This document shows, one piece after another, positions 37,759 to 48,602 of a stretch of DNA of 64,000 nucleotides (position 1 is its first letter; every line of letters begins with the position of its first letter). The stretch comes from Rhodobacter sp. (GTDB taxonomy: Bacteria; Pseudomonadota; Alphaproteobacteria; Rhodobacterales; Rhodobacteraceae), in contig JADCEN010000003.1 of the NCBI GenBank assembly GCA_020250175.1, forward strand, positions 155,731 through 219,730, given 5' to 3'. Both the position numbers and the translations under genes were made by a program. The notes under the pieces were generated by a model. That model was not told the origin of the DNA. It ran no database searches and saw only the letters and a program-made list of their open reading frames with translations.

Positions 37759-38835
37759 TCAGCCGAACCGCGCCGGATCAAGGGCGGCCACCGTCGGCGC
37801 GTCCAGCGCCGGGGGGCGTCCCGCCACCAGATCGGCCACCAGCGCCGATGCGGCGGGCGCGGTCTGAAAGCCATATCCCCCCTGTCCTGCCACCCAGAAA
37901 AACGCCGGATCGCGCATATCCCGTCCGATGGCCAGAACCCGGTCCGGGGCAAAGGTGCGCAGCCCCGCCCAGGACGCGATCAGCCGGGTGACCGGTTCAG
38001 TCACCATCGCCTCATACCGCGCCAGCCCTTCGGCCAGCACCATGTCATCGGCCCAGGCATCATGCGGGTCCATGGCGTGCTCTTCTGCGGGCGACACCAG
38101 CAGTGCCCCGGCATCGGGCTTGGCATACCAGGTTTCCCCCGCCCCGAAGATCATCGGCCAGGCCCGCAGGTCATGGCCGCCGGGGGCCGGGATGCGGGCC
38201 ATCGACCGGCGCAAAGGCGTCAGGCCAAGGGGCCGGACGCCCGCCATGGCAGCGACCTGATCCGCCCAGGCCCCTGCGGCATTCACCAGCAGGGCACCCT
38301 CGACCTGTCCGCCGCGGGTTGTGGCGCGCCATCCGCCCGGCGTGCGGGCAAGTGCCGTGACGCGCGCCTGGGTGACGATCTGCGCCCCATTTTCCCGCGC
38401 CTCGCGCAGGAAGCCCTGCAACAGCAGGTCGGTATCGATATCCCAGGCATGATCGGCCAGGGCGGCATGGGCGATGCTGCGGCGGTTCAGGACCGGCACG
38501 CGCGCCACGGCCTCGTCGACCGGGACGGGCACAAGCGCCATGTCGGCGATGTCCGCTTCGAAGCGGGCCCGCTCTTCGCTGCGGGCGACGATCATCAGCC
38601 CGCGCGGCGACAGCACTTTCGGCGCGGCGCGAAGGTAATCGCCCCCCGCCATGCTCAGCGAGACGACGGGCGGCAGGCCATACCGCGGCTCGTAAAGCGC
38701 GGCAGAGCGGCCCGAGGCATGGTGGGCCAGCGCCTCTTCCGCCTCCAGCAGGGTGACGCTGCCCAGATGCGAAAGGCGCGCCGCCGCCGAGATGCCGGCA
38801 ATGCCGCCACCGATGATCAGGAAATCCGCATTCAT
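37759..38835 (-). CDS. FAD-dependent oxidoreductase (glycine/D-amino acid oxidase-like)
   Basis: MNADFLIIGGGIAGISAAARLSHLGSVTLLEAEEALAHHASGRSAAL. Confidence 0.9.
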   Translation of the reverse strand: MNADFLIIGGGIAGISAAARLSHLGSVTLLEAEEALAHHASGRSAALYEPRYGLPPVVSLSMAGGDYLRAAPKVLSPRGLMIVARSEERARFEADIADMALVPVPVDEAVARVPVLNRRSIAHAALADHAWDIDTDLLLQGFLREARENGAQIVTQARVTALARTPGGWRATTRGGQVEGALLVNAAGAWADQVAAMAGVRPLGLTPLRRSMARIPAPGGHDLRAWPMIFGAGETWYAKPDAGALLVSPAEEHAMDPHDAWADDMVLAEGLARYEAMVTEPVTRLIASWAGLRTFAPDRVLAIGRDMRDPAFFWVAGQGGYGFQTAPAASALVADLVAGRPPALDAPTVAALDPARFG

Positions 38836-38930
38836 GCCGGACACGCTGCCCTGCGGCGCAGAAAATGGCAAGGCGCGGTGCCAAGGTTTGCAGCCTCCGC
38901 GCGCGCCCCGGCAAGGATCGCTGCGCCAGG

Positions 38931-38959
38931 AAAAAAGGCCCGGATCGACCCGGGCCTTT
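38931..38959 (-). terminator. Rho-independent terminator of the BMP/ABC operon
   Basis: Minus strand AAAGGCCCGGGTCGATCCGGGCCTTTTTT, just downstream of the CDS ending at 38984. Confidence 0.9.
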
Positions 38960-38983
38960 CTGACCTATTCCGGGCGCTGTGGC

Positions 38984-40066
38984 TTACTTCGGAATATCGC
39001 CCACAATGCCTTCGACGTAGAAGCTCATGCCCAGCAGGTCGCCGTCGCTGGCGGTCTCGCCTTCGGCAAGCCAGGGCGTTCCGTCCTGCTTGTTCAGCGG
39101 GCCGGTGAAGGGGTGGTAGGTTCCGGCGGCAATCGCATCACGCATCGCTTCGGCTTCGGCCTTCACCCCGGCCGGGACGGCCTCGGTGATTTCGCCGATT
39201 TCTACTTCGCCGCTGGCAATCCCTTCCCATGAATCCGTCTGTTCCCAGGTGCCGTCGATCACCGCGCCGACGCGCTTGATATAGTAGGGTGCCCAGTTGT
39301 CGATGATCGAAGAGACGCGCGGGCTTGGCTTGTAGGCTGCCATGTCCGAGGCCTGACCAAAGCCGATGGTGCCCGGCGTTTTCGCCAGTTCGGCCAGCGG
39401 TGCGGTGGAATCGGTGTGCGACAGGATCACGTCCACGCCCTGTTCGATCAGCGCCTTGGCGGCGTCCGCCTCTTTCGCCGGATCAAACCATGTATAGGCC
39501 CAGACCACCGAGATGGTGACATCCGGGTTCACCTTCCTGGCATGGATGAAGCTGGAGTTGATGCCTTGGATCACTTCCGGAATCGGGAAAGAGCCGATGT
39601 AGCCGATCTTGTTCGACTTGGTCATGTGCCCGGCGATGGTGCCCATCACCGCGCGGCCTTCATAGAAGCGCGCGTTGTAGGTGGCGACGTTCGGATGGTC
39701 GCGCCTGTAGCCGGTGGCATGTTCGAACTTCACATCGGGGAACTTGGCAGCCACCGCATTGGTCGCATCCATGTAGCCGAAGGACGTGGTAAAGATGATG
39801 TCGCAGCCCGACAGCGCCATCTGGGTCAGAACACGCTCGGCATCGGCCCCTTCGGGCACGTTTTCCTGATAGGCGGTTTCCACCTTGTCGCCGAATGCCT
39901 CCTGCACGGCCAGCAGGCCCTGATGATGCTGATAAGTCCAGCCACCGTCGCCGATGGGGCCGACATAGACAAAACAGGCCTTGGTCTTGTCCTGCGCCAT
40001 GGCCGTGCCGGAAAGCGTCAGACCAAGGCCCAGGGCGGCACCGGCAAAAAGGATTCTGCGTTTCAT
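38984..40066 (-). CDS. BMP family ABC transporter substrate-binding protein
   Basis: ACFVYVGPIGDGGWTYQHHQGLLAV, VNPDVTISVVWAYTWFDPAKEADAAKALIEQGVDVILSHTDS. Confidence 0.93.
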   Translation of the reverse strand: MKRRILFAGAALGLGLTLSGTAMAQDKTKACFVYVGPIGDGGWTYQHHQGLLAVQEAFGDKVETAYQENVPEGADAERVLTQMALSGCDIIFTTSFGYMDATNAVAAKFPDVKFEHATGYRRDHPNVATYNARFYEGRAVMGTIAGHMTKSNKIGYIGSFPIPEVIQGINSSFIHARKVNPDVTISVVWAYTWFDPAKEADAAKALIEQGVDVILSHTDSTAPLAELAKTPGTIGFGQASDMAAYKPSPRVSSIIDNWAPYYIKRVGAVIDGTWEQTDSWEGIASGEVEIGEITEAVPAGVKAEAEAMRDAIAAGTYHPFTGPLNKQDGTPWLAEGETASDGDLLGMSFYVEGIVGDIPK

Positions 40067-40113
40067 TCGTTCACTCCCAGTTGTGCCGGTAACCCCGGCT
40101 TTGAATTCATGCT

Positions 40114-41046
40114 TCAGCGCGAAGCATGGAAATTTCTTCCAAGCGCCGCAGGCGCGTTCAGCGCGGCGCGGCCCCGGTCGGCAGACATGATAACCAGCAC
40201 AAGGATGGTTATCAGATAGGGCGACATCGACAAGTACTCGACCGGAATGCGCGCTCCGGCCGCTTGCAGATTCAGCTGAAGCACAGTGATCCCGCCGAAA
40301 AGATAGGCACCAAGCAGGATGCGCCAGGGCTTCCAGCTGGCAAAGACCACGATGGCCAGGGCGATCCAGCCTGCGCCCGCCGTGATCCCGTCGGTCCATT
40401 GCGGCACCCGCACCAGACTGATGTAGGCCCCGCCCAACCCGGCCATCGCCCCGCCGAACAGGATCGCAGCCAGACGGATGCGCTGCACCTTGTAGCCAAG
40501 CGCATGGGCCGCATCGTGATTTTCACCCACCGCCCGCAGGATCAGCCCGGCGCGGGTGAACTTCAGCAGCGCCCAGACGGCGGCGATGATCAGGACCGAC
40601 AGGTACACCACGGGATCATGGCGGAACAGGATGGTGCCCAGCACGGGAATGTCGGTCAGCGGACCGAAGTCCAGTCGCGGGGTTGGCGGCGGCTTGATGC
40701 CGACATAGCCCTGCCCGATCAGCGATGACAGGCCCAGACCGAACAGGGTCAGCGCAAGCCCCGTTGCCACCTGATTGGCCAGCAGCACCTGGGTCAGAAA
40801 GGCAAAGATCAGCGACAGTGCCGCCCCGCCCGCCGCCGCGGCAAGAAAGCCCACGGCCGGGCTTTCGGCTTCCACTGCAATCGCAAGGCCGCAGACCGCG
40901 CCCATGATCATCATGCCTTCGACACCCAGGTTCAGCACCCCGGCCTTTTCCACCACAAGTTCGCCCGTCGCCGCCAGCATGATCGGCACCGCCGCCACCA
41001 TCAGCGAGGCAATCAGGACCGCCGGGTTGATCGCACTCAGGTCCAT
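40114..41046 (-). CDS. ABC transporter permease (BMP-associated)
   Basis: LAATGELVVEKAGVLNLGVEGMMIMGAVCG. Confidence 0.92.
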   Translation of the reverse strand: MDLSAINPAVLIASLMVAAVPIMLAATGELVVEKAGVLNLGVEGMMIMGAVCGLAIAVEAESPAVGFLAAAAGGAALSLIFAFLTQVLLANQVATGLALTLFGLGLSSLIGQGYVGIKPPPTPRLDFGPLTDIPVLGTILFRHDPVVYLSVLIIAAVWALLKFTRAGLILRAVGENHDAAHALGYKVQRIRLAAILFGGAMAGLGGAYISLVRVPQWTDGITAGAGWIALAIVVFASWKPWRILLGAYLFGGITVLQLNLQAAGARIPVEYLSMSPYLITILVLVIMSADRGRAALNAPAALGRNFHASR

Positions 41047-42131
41047 CAGGCGGCCCTCCCGAAGCCAAGGCGGATGCGGTAGTTGCCAAGCATGTCCACC
41101 GCCAGCAGGAAAAACAGCAGCATCCCCTGAAACGCCTGGATCGCCGCTGAAGGCAGGCCCAGCATGAACTGCGCCAGTTCCCCCCCGATATAGGTCAGCG
41201 CCATCAAGAGCCCCGCCAGCAGGATGCCGATGGGGTTCAGCCGCCCGAGGAAGGCCACGATGATGGCGGTGAACCCGTAGCCCGAGTTGAAGTCGATGCT
41301 GATCTGGCCAGCCGGACCCGTCACCTCGAACAGCCCCGCCAGCCCTGCCAGCGCGCCCGAAATGCCCATGCACAGCACCACCAGCCGGTTCGGATTGACG
41401 CCCGCAAAGCGCGCCGCGCGCGGAGCCTCGCCGGCAAGGCGGATATGAAAGCCAAGGATGTGGCGCTGCAGCAGGATGTAGCTGGCGATCACCGCGATGA
41501 AGGCAGCGACGACACCCCAGTGCATGCCCGTGCCCGCAATCAGTTCCGGGTTGGCCGAAGCGGGCCATTGCGACAGGTTGCGTGAACCCGGAAACCCGCC
41601 GCCTTCGGGGCTGCGCAGCGCCCCCAGCGCCATCGAGGCCAGCAGCGATTGCGCGACATAGACCAGCAGCAGCGACACCAGAATTTCATTGGTGCGGAAG
41701 CGCGTGCGCAGGATCGCCGGGATCATCGCCCAGACCCAGCCGCCAAAGGCCCCCGCCACCACCATCAGCGGAAAGATCAGCCGGTTTTCGGACGGGTAAA
41801 AGGCAAGGCCCGCCGCCGCGCCAAAGATCGCCCCCATGATATACTGGCCTTCGGCACCGATATTCCATATCCCGGCGCGAAAACCCAGGGACAGACCGAT
41901 GGCAATCAGGATCAGCGGCCCGGCCTTGACCAGCAGCTGCGGGCGGGAATAGCTGGCGAACTGCGGATCGAACAGCGGGTCCCAGAAGATCGTGCGGATC
42001 GCCTCAACCGGGTCCTTGCCCAGAATGGCGAACATCAGCCCGCCCGCGATCATCGTCAGGATCACCGCCAGAACCGGCGTTGCCGCCGTCCAGAACCGTG
42101 ACGGGGTGGGACGCTTTTCAAGGATGAACAT
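41046..42131 (-). CDS. ABC transporter permease (BMP-associated)
   Basis: LIAIGLSLGFRAGIWNIGAEGQYIMGAIFG. Confidence 0.92.
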   Translation of the reverse strand: MFILEKRPTPSRFWTAATPVLAVILTMIAGGLMFAILGKDPVEAIRTIFWDPLFDPQFASYSRPQLLVKAGPLILIAIGLSLGFRAGIWNIGAEGQYIMGAIFGAAAGLAFYPSENRLIFPLMVVAGAFGGWVWAMIPAILRTRFRTNEILVSLLLVYVAQSLLASMALGALRSPEGGGFPGSRNLSQWPASANPELIAGTGMHWGVVAAFIAVIASYILLQRHILGFHIRLAGEAPRAARFAGVNPNRLVVLCMGISGALAGLAGLFEVTGPAGQISIDFNSGYGFTAIIVAFLGRLNPIGILLAGLLMALTYIGGELAQFMLGLPSAAIQAFQGMLLFFLLAVDMLGNYRIRLGFGRAA

Positions 42132-43653
42132 GATGGGCCACCTCCATGCCATGCGCGCCGCCCATCATCAGGCCGATCTCGTCCACCGTCAGGCCCTGTG
42201 TCGGCCTGGGTTCGGTCAGCCGCCCGCCGTTCAGCGCCGCAAAGCGGTCGGCGATTTCCAGCAATTCGTCCAGGTCCTGGCTGATCACCACCACCGCCGC
42301 GCCCTCTGCCGCCCGGTCGATCAGCGCCTGCCGGATCGCGGCCGCCGCCGATGCATCCACCCCCCAGGTCGGCTGGTTCACCACGACGATTGCCGGGGCC
42401 TGGCTTAGCTCGCGCCCCACCACGAATTTCTGCAGGTTGCCGCCGGACAGGGCGCGTGCGGCCACCCAGATGCCCGGTGTGCGCACGTCAAAGCGGTCCA
42501 CGATCTGCCCGGCAAAGGCGCGGGTTGCGGCCCAGTCGATCAACCCGCGCGACACCAGGCCCTTGCGCGAAGCGCCCGACAGCAGGGCGTTTTCGGTCAG
42601 GCTCATGTCCGGGGCGGCTGCATGACCCAGCCGTTCCTCGGGGGCTGCCACCAGTCCGGCCCGGCGGCGTTCGTTCGGGCCTGCATCGCCACAGCCCGCG
42701 TCATTGATCCGGATTGTGTCCCGCGCCGTGCGCAGTTCGCCCGACAGCGCCAGCAGCAATTCGTCCTGCCCGTTGCCCGCCACCCCGGCAATGCCCAGAA
42801 TCTCGCCCTTCCGCACGGAAAAGCTGACATTTTTCAGTGCCGTGCCGAAGGGGTTGGGCGAACGCACCGACAAGCCCGATACCTCCAGCGCCACAGCCCC
42901 CTTGGCCTTGGCGCTGCGGGCGGGCGGGGTCAGCGTTTCGCCCACCATCATCTCGGCCAGGTCGCGCGCCGATTTCTCGCGCGGGGTGCAGGTGGCCACC
43001 ACTTTGCCGCGCCGCAGGATCGTCGCGGTATCGCACAGCGCGCGGATTTCCTCCAGCTTGTGCGAGATATACAGGATCGCCGTGCCTTCCGCCGACAGCT
43101 GCCGCAGCGTCTGAAACAGGATGTCCACTTCCTGCGGGGTCAGCACAGAGGTCGGCTCATCCATGATCAACAGCTTCGGGTCCTGCAACAGGCAGCGGAT
43201 GATCTCGACCCGCTGGCGCTCGCCTGCGCTGAGGTCCCCCACCAGACGGTCGGGGTCCAGCGGCAGCCCGTAATCCTGCGATACCTGGCGGATGCGCGAC
43301 GCCAGCGCGCGCATCCGTGGCGGATGCTGCATGCCAAGGGCAACGTTCTCGGCCACGTTCAGCGCCTCGAACAGGCTGAAATGCTGGAACACCATGGCCA
43401 CGCCCTGCTGGCGGGCGCTGCCGGGTTTGGCCGGGGCATAGGCCGCGCCGCGCAGGGTCATGGTGCCGCTGTCGGGCTTGACCAGCCCATAGATCATCTT
43501 GACCAGCGTGGATTTTCCCGCGCCGTTCTCGCCCAGCAGGGCATGCACCTCGCCCGGGGCCACGGCAAAGGACACATCGCTGTTGGCCACCACGCCGGGA
43601 TAGGCCTTGGTCAGCCCCTCGACCCGCAGCAGCACCTCTCCCGTCCCGGTCAT
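42118..43653 (-). CDS. ABC transporter ATP-binding protein (duplicated ATPase, BMP-associated)
   Basis: LLGENGAGKSTLVKMIYGL, LSAGERQRVEIIRCLL, second ATPase-like half. Confidence 0.93.
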   Translation of the reverse strand: MTGTGEVLLRVEGLTKAYPGVVANSDVSFAVAPGEVHALLGENGAGKSTLVKMIYGLVKPDSGTMTLRGAAYAPAKPGSARQQGVAMVFQHFSLFEALNVAENVALGMQHPPRMRALASRIRQVSQDYGLPLDPDRLVGDLSAGERQRVEIIRCLLQDPKLLIMDEPTSVLTPQEVDILFQTLRQLSAEGTAILYISHKLEEIRALCDTATILRRGKVVATCTPREKSARDLAEMMVGETLTPPARSAKAKGAVALEVSGLSVRSPNPFGTALKNVSFSVRKGEILGIAGVAGNGQDELLLALSGELRTARDTIRINDAGCGDAGPNERRRAGLVAAPEERLGHAAAPDMSLTENALLSGASRKGLVSRGLIDWAATRAFAGQIVDRFDVRTPGIWVAARALSGGNLQKFVVGRELSQAPAIVVVNQPTWGVDASAAAAIRQALIDRAAEGAAVVVISQDLDELLEIADRFAALNGGRLTEPRPTQGLTVDEIGLMMGGAHGMEVAHHVHP

Positions 43654-44591
43654 CCCGCAGTCTCCTGTCGCGACGCCTGTGTCACCTGCCGGTGCAGTAT
43701 GTCCTGCGCCACGCCGATGGCAATCGCCTGCGGGTGCTTGCCCAGGGCAGGATCGCCGATGGGGCAGCGGATGCGCGCGATCTGCGGCTCGCTGTGGCCA
43801 AGCGCGCGCAGCCGGCTGCGAAACCGCGCCCGTTTGGTCTGCGACCCGATCAGGCCAAGGCTGGCGAAACCATGGGTCAGCAGGCGGTGGCACAGTTCCA
43901 GATCAAGGGCATGCGACCGGGTCAGCACCAGATGCGCGGCCCCGGCGGGGCAATGCGGCACCAGCCGGGCAGGATCGGCCGCAGGCAGGAGCGTGACATC
44001 CGGCGGAGTGATTTCCGGAAAGCGGTCCTGCGCCACGTCAACCCAGGTGATCGCCAGCCCGGGCAGCGGGGCCAGCACCGCCACCAGCGCCCGGCCGACA
44101 TGGCCCGCCCCCCAGACCCACAGCGCCTGACGGTGCGACATCACCGGTTCCACCATCCAGCCCTGCACAAGGGCCGCGCCGGGCATATGCCCTTCGCCCC
44201 GCGCCCGCGCCAGCAGACGCTTCACAGCCAGCGGCATTGGGCCGCCGCCGACGGTGCGGGCAAACACACCGGCCTCCGGGCGCGGCAGGGTTGCGGCCCC
44301 GAAGACTTCGGTCAGCAGCGTCACCGCGCCACCGCAGCATTGACCCAAGGCAGGGCCCAGGGGCACGCGGTCCACGGCGGGCGCGGCCCCGGACAAAAGC
44401 AGGCCGCGCGCCCGTTCCATCGCCGTCCATTCCAGCGCGCCGCCGCCGATGGTGCCCGCGCTGCCATCCCGCCAGACCAGCATCGCCGCCCCCGCCTCGC
44501 GCGGGGCCGATCCTTCCACGGCGGCAACCACAATCCGGGCGACCCCGCCATGGGCTGCGACCGCGCCGGACAGGGCGGCCAGGTCAATCAC
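43650..44591 (-). CDS. xdhC: Xanthine dehydrogenase accessory protein XdhC
   Basis: VEGSAPREAGAAMLVWRDGSAGTIGGGALEW, GPALGQCCGG, LWVWGAGHVGRALV. Confidence 0.92.
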   Translation of the reverse strand: MIDLAALSGAVAAHGGVARIVVAAVEGSAPREAGAAMLVWRDGSAGTIGGGALEWTAMERARGLLLSGAAPAVDRVPLGPALGQCCGGAVTLLTEVFGAATLPRPEAGVFARTVGGGPMPLAVKRLLARARGEGHMPGAALVQGWMVEPVMSHRQALWVWGAGHVGRALVAVLAPLPGLAITWVDVAQDRFPEITPPDVTLLPAADPARLVPHCPAGAAHLVLTRSHALDLELCHRLLTHGFASLGLIGSQTKRARFRSRLRALGHSEPQIARIRCPIGDPALGKHPQAIAIGVAQDILHRQVTQASRQETAG

Positions 44592-46968
44592 CGCGCTGCC
44601 TCTGCACGGCCATGAGCACGCGCTCTGCCGTCGCGGGCGCGTCCAGCGCCGGATAGACCGACCCGTCCCCACAGGCTGCCACCGCATCCGACAGGGCCAT
44701 CAGCGCCGATATCCCCAGCATCAAGGGCGGCTCGCCCACCGCCTTGGACCGGCCCACGCTGTCTTCCCGGTTGGCCTGGCCCCAAAGGGCCACGTTGAAC
44801 ACCGGCGGCCGGTCGGAACAGGCCGGAATCTTGTAGGTGCTGGGCGCATGGGTGCGCAAACGGCCCCGGTCATCCCAGACCAGCTCTTCCGTGGTCAGCC
44901 AGCCCGCCCCCTGCACATAGCCGCCCTCGATCTGACCGATGTCCAGCGCCGGGTTCAGGCTGGCCCCGGTGTCATGCAGGATGTCGGCGCGCAGGATGCG
45001 GTTTTCGCCCGTCAGCGTATCGATCACAACCTCGGTCACCGCCGCGCCATAGGCGAAATAAAAGAACGGCCGGCCCCTGCCCCTGACCCGGTCCCAGACG
45101 ATTTTCGGTGTGCGGTAATAGCCGGTCGAAGACAGCGACAGGCGCGCCTGATAGGCCATCGCCGCCACTTCGGCAAAGCCGTAGTCGGCCCCCGCCACCT
45201 GCACCCGGCCCCCCTGGAAGACCACTTCGGCGGGCTGCGCCTGATGCCGCCCCGCCAGATGCGCGGCCATGCGGCCCCGGATCGTCTCGCAGGCCGCGCG
45301 CACCGCCATGCCGTTCAGGTCAGACCCCGAAGAGGCCGCCGTGGCCGAGGTATTGGGCACCTTCGAGGTATCGGTTGCGGTGATCTTGATCGCCCCCGTC
45401 TCCAGCCCGAACACCCCTGCGGCAACCTGCGCCACCTTCTGGAACAGGCCCTGCCCCATCTCGGTGCCGCCATGGTTCAGATGGACCGACCCGTCCTGAT
45501 AGACATGCACCAGCGCCCCCGCCTGGTTGAGCCAGGTCAGCGTGAACGAGATGCCGAATTTCACCGGGGTCAGCGCGATGCCGCGCTTCAACACGGGGCT
45601 GGCGGCGTTCCAGGCCGCAATCCCGGCGCGCCGCGCCTGATAGGCCGCGCTTTCCTCCAGCGCGGCCACCAGATCCTGACCGATGAAATCCTCGACCGGC
45701 ATATGGTAGGGCGTTGTCTGCGCACCCGACGGATTGGGCGGCATCCCCTCCACCCCGTCCGGCCCTGGCTTCTTTTCGGCGGAAATACCCTGGGGGTCCG
45801 GGGGCAAAGCCCCCGGCCTGGCGGCCATCGCACGGTAGAAATTCGCCCGCCGCACCGCCAGCGGATCGCGCTTCAGCGCATGCGCGATGTGGTCGATCAC
45901 CCGTTCGATCCCGACCATGCCCTGCGGCCCGCCGAAGCCGCGAAAGGCGGTGGCGGATTGGGTGTGGGTGCGCAACCTGTGGCTTTCGATCCGCACGGCG
46001 GGCAGGAAATAGGCGTTGTCGGCATGCAGCATGGCACGGTCGGCCACCGGCAGCGACAAATCCTGGCTCCAGCCGCAGCGCAGCAGATGCGTGAATTCCA
46101 CCCCCGCCAGCCGGCCGTCCCCATCGAAGCCGGCCCGGTAGAGGATGCGCAGGTCATGACGCTTGCCGGTGATGATCATGTCATCGTCGCGGTCATAGCG
46201 CATCTTGCAGGGCCGGCCCGTGGACCGCGCCGAAACGGCGCAGGCCACGGCCAGCGCATTGCCCTGGCTTTCCTTGCCGCCAAAGCCGCCGCCCATGCGG
46301 CGCACCTCGACGCGCACCGCGCTCATCGGCAGGTGCAGGGCATCGGCGACCTTGTGCTGCACTTCGGTCGGATGCTGGGTCGAGGAATGGACGACCATAT
46401 CGCCCCCCTCTTGCGGCAGGGCCAGGGCCACCTGGCCTTCCAGATAGAAATGCTCCTGTCCGCCGACCTCGATCTGCCCCTCGACGCGGTGCGGGGCGGC
46501 GGCGATGGCGGCGGCGGCATCCCCCCTGGCCCAGATCACCGGACCGGCCTCGAACCGGCTGTTGGCGGCCAGCGCCTGATCCACCGTCAGCAAGGCCGGG
46601 CGTTCGGTGCAGCGGATCACCCCCAGCCGCGCCGCACGGCGTGCGGCCAGGTGGCTTTCGGCGATCACCAGAAAGACCGGCTGGCCTTGGTAATGCACGG
46701 TGTCGGTGGCCAGCAGCGGCTCGTCATGGGCAGAAGGTGAACAATCGGGCATGTCCGGCAGCTCGGCCGCGGACAGCACGGCCACAACCCCGGGGGCCGC
46801 CCGCACCGCAGACAGGTCCATGCCGATGATGGTGCCATGCGCGATGGCGGACAGACCAAAGGCCAGATGCAGCGTGCCCGCAGGCGTCGGGATGTCGTCG
46901 GTGTAGCGGGCCTGCCCGGTGACATGCAGGGCTGCGGCATCATGGGGAAGCGACAGACCGGCACTCAT
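44584..46968 (-). CDS. xdhB: Xanthine dehydrogenase molybdopterin-binding subunit
   Basis: [66 protein letters not shown]. Confidence 0.95.
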   Translation of the reverse strand: MSAGLSLPHDAAALHVTGQARYTDDIPTPAGTLHLAFGLSAIAHGTIIGMDLSAVRAAPGVVAVLSAAELPDMPDCSPSAHDEPLLATDTVHYQGQPVFLVIAESHLAARRAARLGVIRCTERPALLTVDQALAANSRFEAGPVIWARGDAAAAIAAAPHRVEGQIEVGGQEHFYLEGQVALALPQEGGDMVVHSSTQHPTEVQHKVADALHLPMSAVRVEVRRMGGGFGGKESQGNALAVACAVSARSTGRPCKMRYDRDDDMIITGKRHDLRILYRAGFDGDGRLAGVEFTHLLRCGWSQDLSLPVADRAMLHADNAYFLPAVRIESHRLRTHTQSATAFRGFGGPQGMVGIERVIDHIAHALKRDPLAVRRANFYRAMAARPGALPPDPQGISAEKKPGPDGVEGMPPNPSGAQTTPYHMPVEDFIGQDLVAALEESAAYQARRAGIAAWNAASPVLKRGIALTPVKFGISFTLTWLNQAGALVHVYQDGSVHLNHGGTEMGQGLFQKVAQVAAGVFGLETGAIKITATDTSKVPNTSATAASSGSDLNGMAVRAACETIRGRMAAHLAGRHQAQPAEVVFQGGRVQVAGADYGFAEVAAMAYQARLSLSSTGYYRTPKIVWDRVRGRGRPFFYFAYGAAVTEVVIDTLTGENRILRADILHDTGASLNPALDIGQIEGGYVQGAGWLTTEELVWDDRGRLRTHAPSTYKIPACSDRPPVFNVALWGQANREDSVGRSKAVGEPPLMLGISALMALSDAVAACGDGSVYPALDAPATAERVLMAVQRQRGD
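45770..45820. repeat. Palindromic element carried in frame inside xdhB
   Basis: ggcggaaataccctgggggtCCGGGGGC-aaa-GCCCCCGG; encodes the extra segment [35 protein letters not shown]. Confidence 0.6.
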
Positions 46969-48380
46969 GCCCGCACCTTCAGCACATGCGCCGGCTGGCC
47001 CGCCAGGTCGGCGGCATAGCGCACCAGCATGTTCGCCGCCACCTCCAGCCGGTAGGCGGCCGAGGCGCGCATGTCGCTCAGCGGGGTGAAATCCCGCGCG
47101 AACAGCGGCTTCAGCGCATGGGCCGTTTCCGGGCTCAGGGGCTTGCCGATCAGCGCGGCCTCGACCGCCGCCGCGCGTTTGGGAATGCCCGCCATGCCGC
47201 CAAAGGCGATGCGGGCCGCAGTGACGATACCATCCGAGAGGGTGACATTGAAACAGCCGCAGACCGCCGAAATGTCCTGATCAAAGCGTTTGGACAGCTT
47301 GTAGCACCGCAGGGCAGGGGCCTGTGCCGGTATGGTCACGGCCTCGACCAGCTCACCCGGCCTGCGGTCCTGCTTGCGGTAGTCCAGAAAGAACTCCTCA
47401 ATCGCAATCTCGCGCCGCGCGGTGCCGTGCCGCAACTGCAGCGTGGCGCCCAGGGCGATCAGCGCGGGCGGCCCGTCGCCGATGGGCGAGCCGTTGGCGA
47501 TGTTGCCGCCGATTGTGGCGGCATTGCGCACCTGCACGGACCCATACCGGCGCAGCAATTCGGCGAAATCGGGGTAAAGCGGGGCCAGCGCTGCCATCAG
47601 GTCGGTGATGGTTACCCCCGCACCGATCCGCAGATGGTCGCCCTGCCGGTCGATCCGCTGCATCTCCCCGATGCCGGACAGAAAGGCGACAGGCCCAAGG
47701 TCGCGCAACTCCTTGGTCACCCAAAGACCAACATCGGTCGCCCCTGCGATCAGCGTGGCCCCGGGATGGGCGGCGTACCAGCGCGCCAGTTCGTCGGTGG
47801 TCTGCGGCAGGAAGGGCGCGGGGGGGCTGTCTGCCCCCCCGTCCTGCGGACTCCCCCCCGAGGATATTTCGGCGAACGATAGTCCGGGGGCGGTTTCGGG
47901 CATCCAGTCGGGCATCGGGGCGGCAGCGGCGGCTTCGGCGGCGCGGATGATCGGGGCATAGCCGGTGCAGCGGCACAGGTTGCCCGCCAGCACATCGTCA
48001 TGGTCGCGCCTGCCCTGCAGATGCGCCACTGCCATCGACACGACAAAGCCCGGCGTGCAAAAGCCGCATTGCGATCCGTGGTGGTCGATCATCGCCTGCT
48101 GGACGGGATGCAGACGGCCATCGGGGGCAGCGATGCCTTCCACCGTGCGCACGGCCTTGCCGTGAAGCTGTGGCAGGAACAGGATGCAGGAATTCAGCGC
48201 CCGTGACCCTGCCGCATCCGTCACCATGACGGTGCAGGCCCCGCAGTCGCCTTCGTTGCAGCCTTCCTTGGTGCCGGTCAGGTGCCGCGTGTCGCGCAGC
48301 CAGTCCAGCAGGCTGCGCGTCGCCGGTTCCCCCGCCACGCGCACGGGCGTTCCGTTCAGCAGAAACGCAATCTCGGACAT
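46965..48380 (-). CDS. xdhA: Xanthine dehydrogenase small subunit (2Fe-2S and FAD domains)
   Basis: [56 protein letters not shown]. Confidence 0.95.
   Translation of the reverse strand: MSEIAFLLNGTPVRVAGEPATRSLLDWLRDTRHLTGTKEGCNEGDCGACTVMVTDAAGSRALNSCILFLPQLHGKAVRTVEGIAAPDGRLHPVQQAMIDHHGSQCGFCTPGFVVSMAVAHLQGRRDHDDVLAGNLCRCTGYAPIIRAAEAAAAAPMPDWMPETAPGLSFAEISSGGSPQDGGADSPPAPFLPQTTDELARWYAAHPGATLIAGATDVGLWVTKELRDLGPVAFLSGIGEMQRIDRQGDHLRIGAGVTITDLMAALAPLYPDFAELLRRYGSVQVRNAATIGGNIANGSPIGDGPPALIALGATLQLRHGTARREIAIEEFFLDYRKQDRRPGELVEAVTIPAQAPALRCYKLSKRFDQDISAVCGCFNVTLSDGIVTAARIAFGGMAGIPKRAAAVEAALIGKPLSPETAHALKPLFARDFTPLSDMRASAAYRLEVAANMLVRYAADLAGQPAHVLKVRA
47819..47876. repeat. Palindromic element carried in frame inside xdhA
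   Basis: Minus strand GCCGAAATATCCTCGGGGGGGAGTCCGCAGGACGGGGGGGCAGACAGCCCCCC; encodes [20 protein letters not shown] in the interdomain linker. Confidence 0.6.
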
Positions 48381-48602
48381 CTGACACCCTGCCGTCTTGC
48401 CGCCATCTTGCCGTCTTTGGCTGATGCGGGCCACCCGATGCGGCGTAAAGCGGGCCCGCGCCCCTGTATCGCGATGTCATCAAGCCCCGCCCCCCCGCAC
48501 AAGGCAAGCGGAACCTTTCCAGCTTACCTGATAGCAGTTTCGCCTTTCGCCGAAAAGCCGGGTGCCCTTTCGCCCCGGCAGTGCTGTTGCTAGGCTGGCC
48601 GC

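Noticed and set aside
44449-46740. 763-aa plus-strand ORF
   Set aside because: Antisense to xdhB; composition typical of shadow ORFs.
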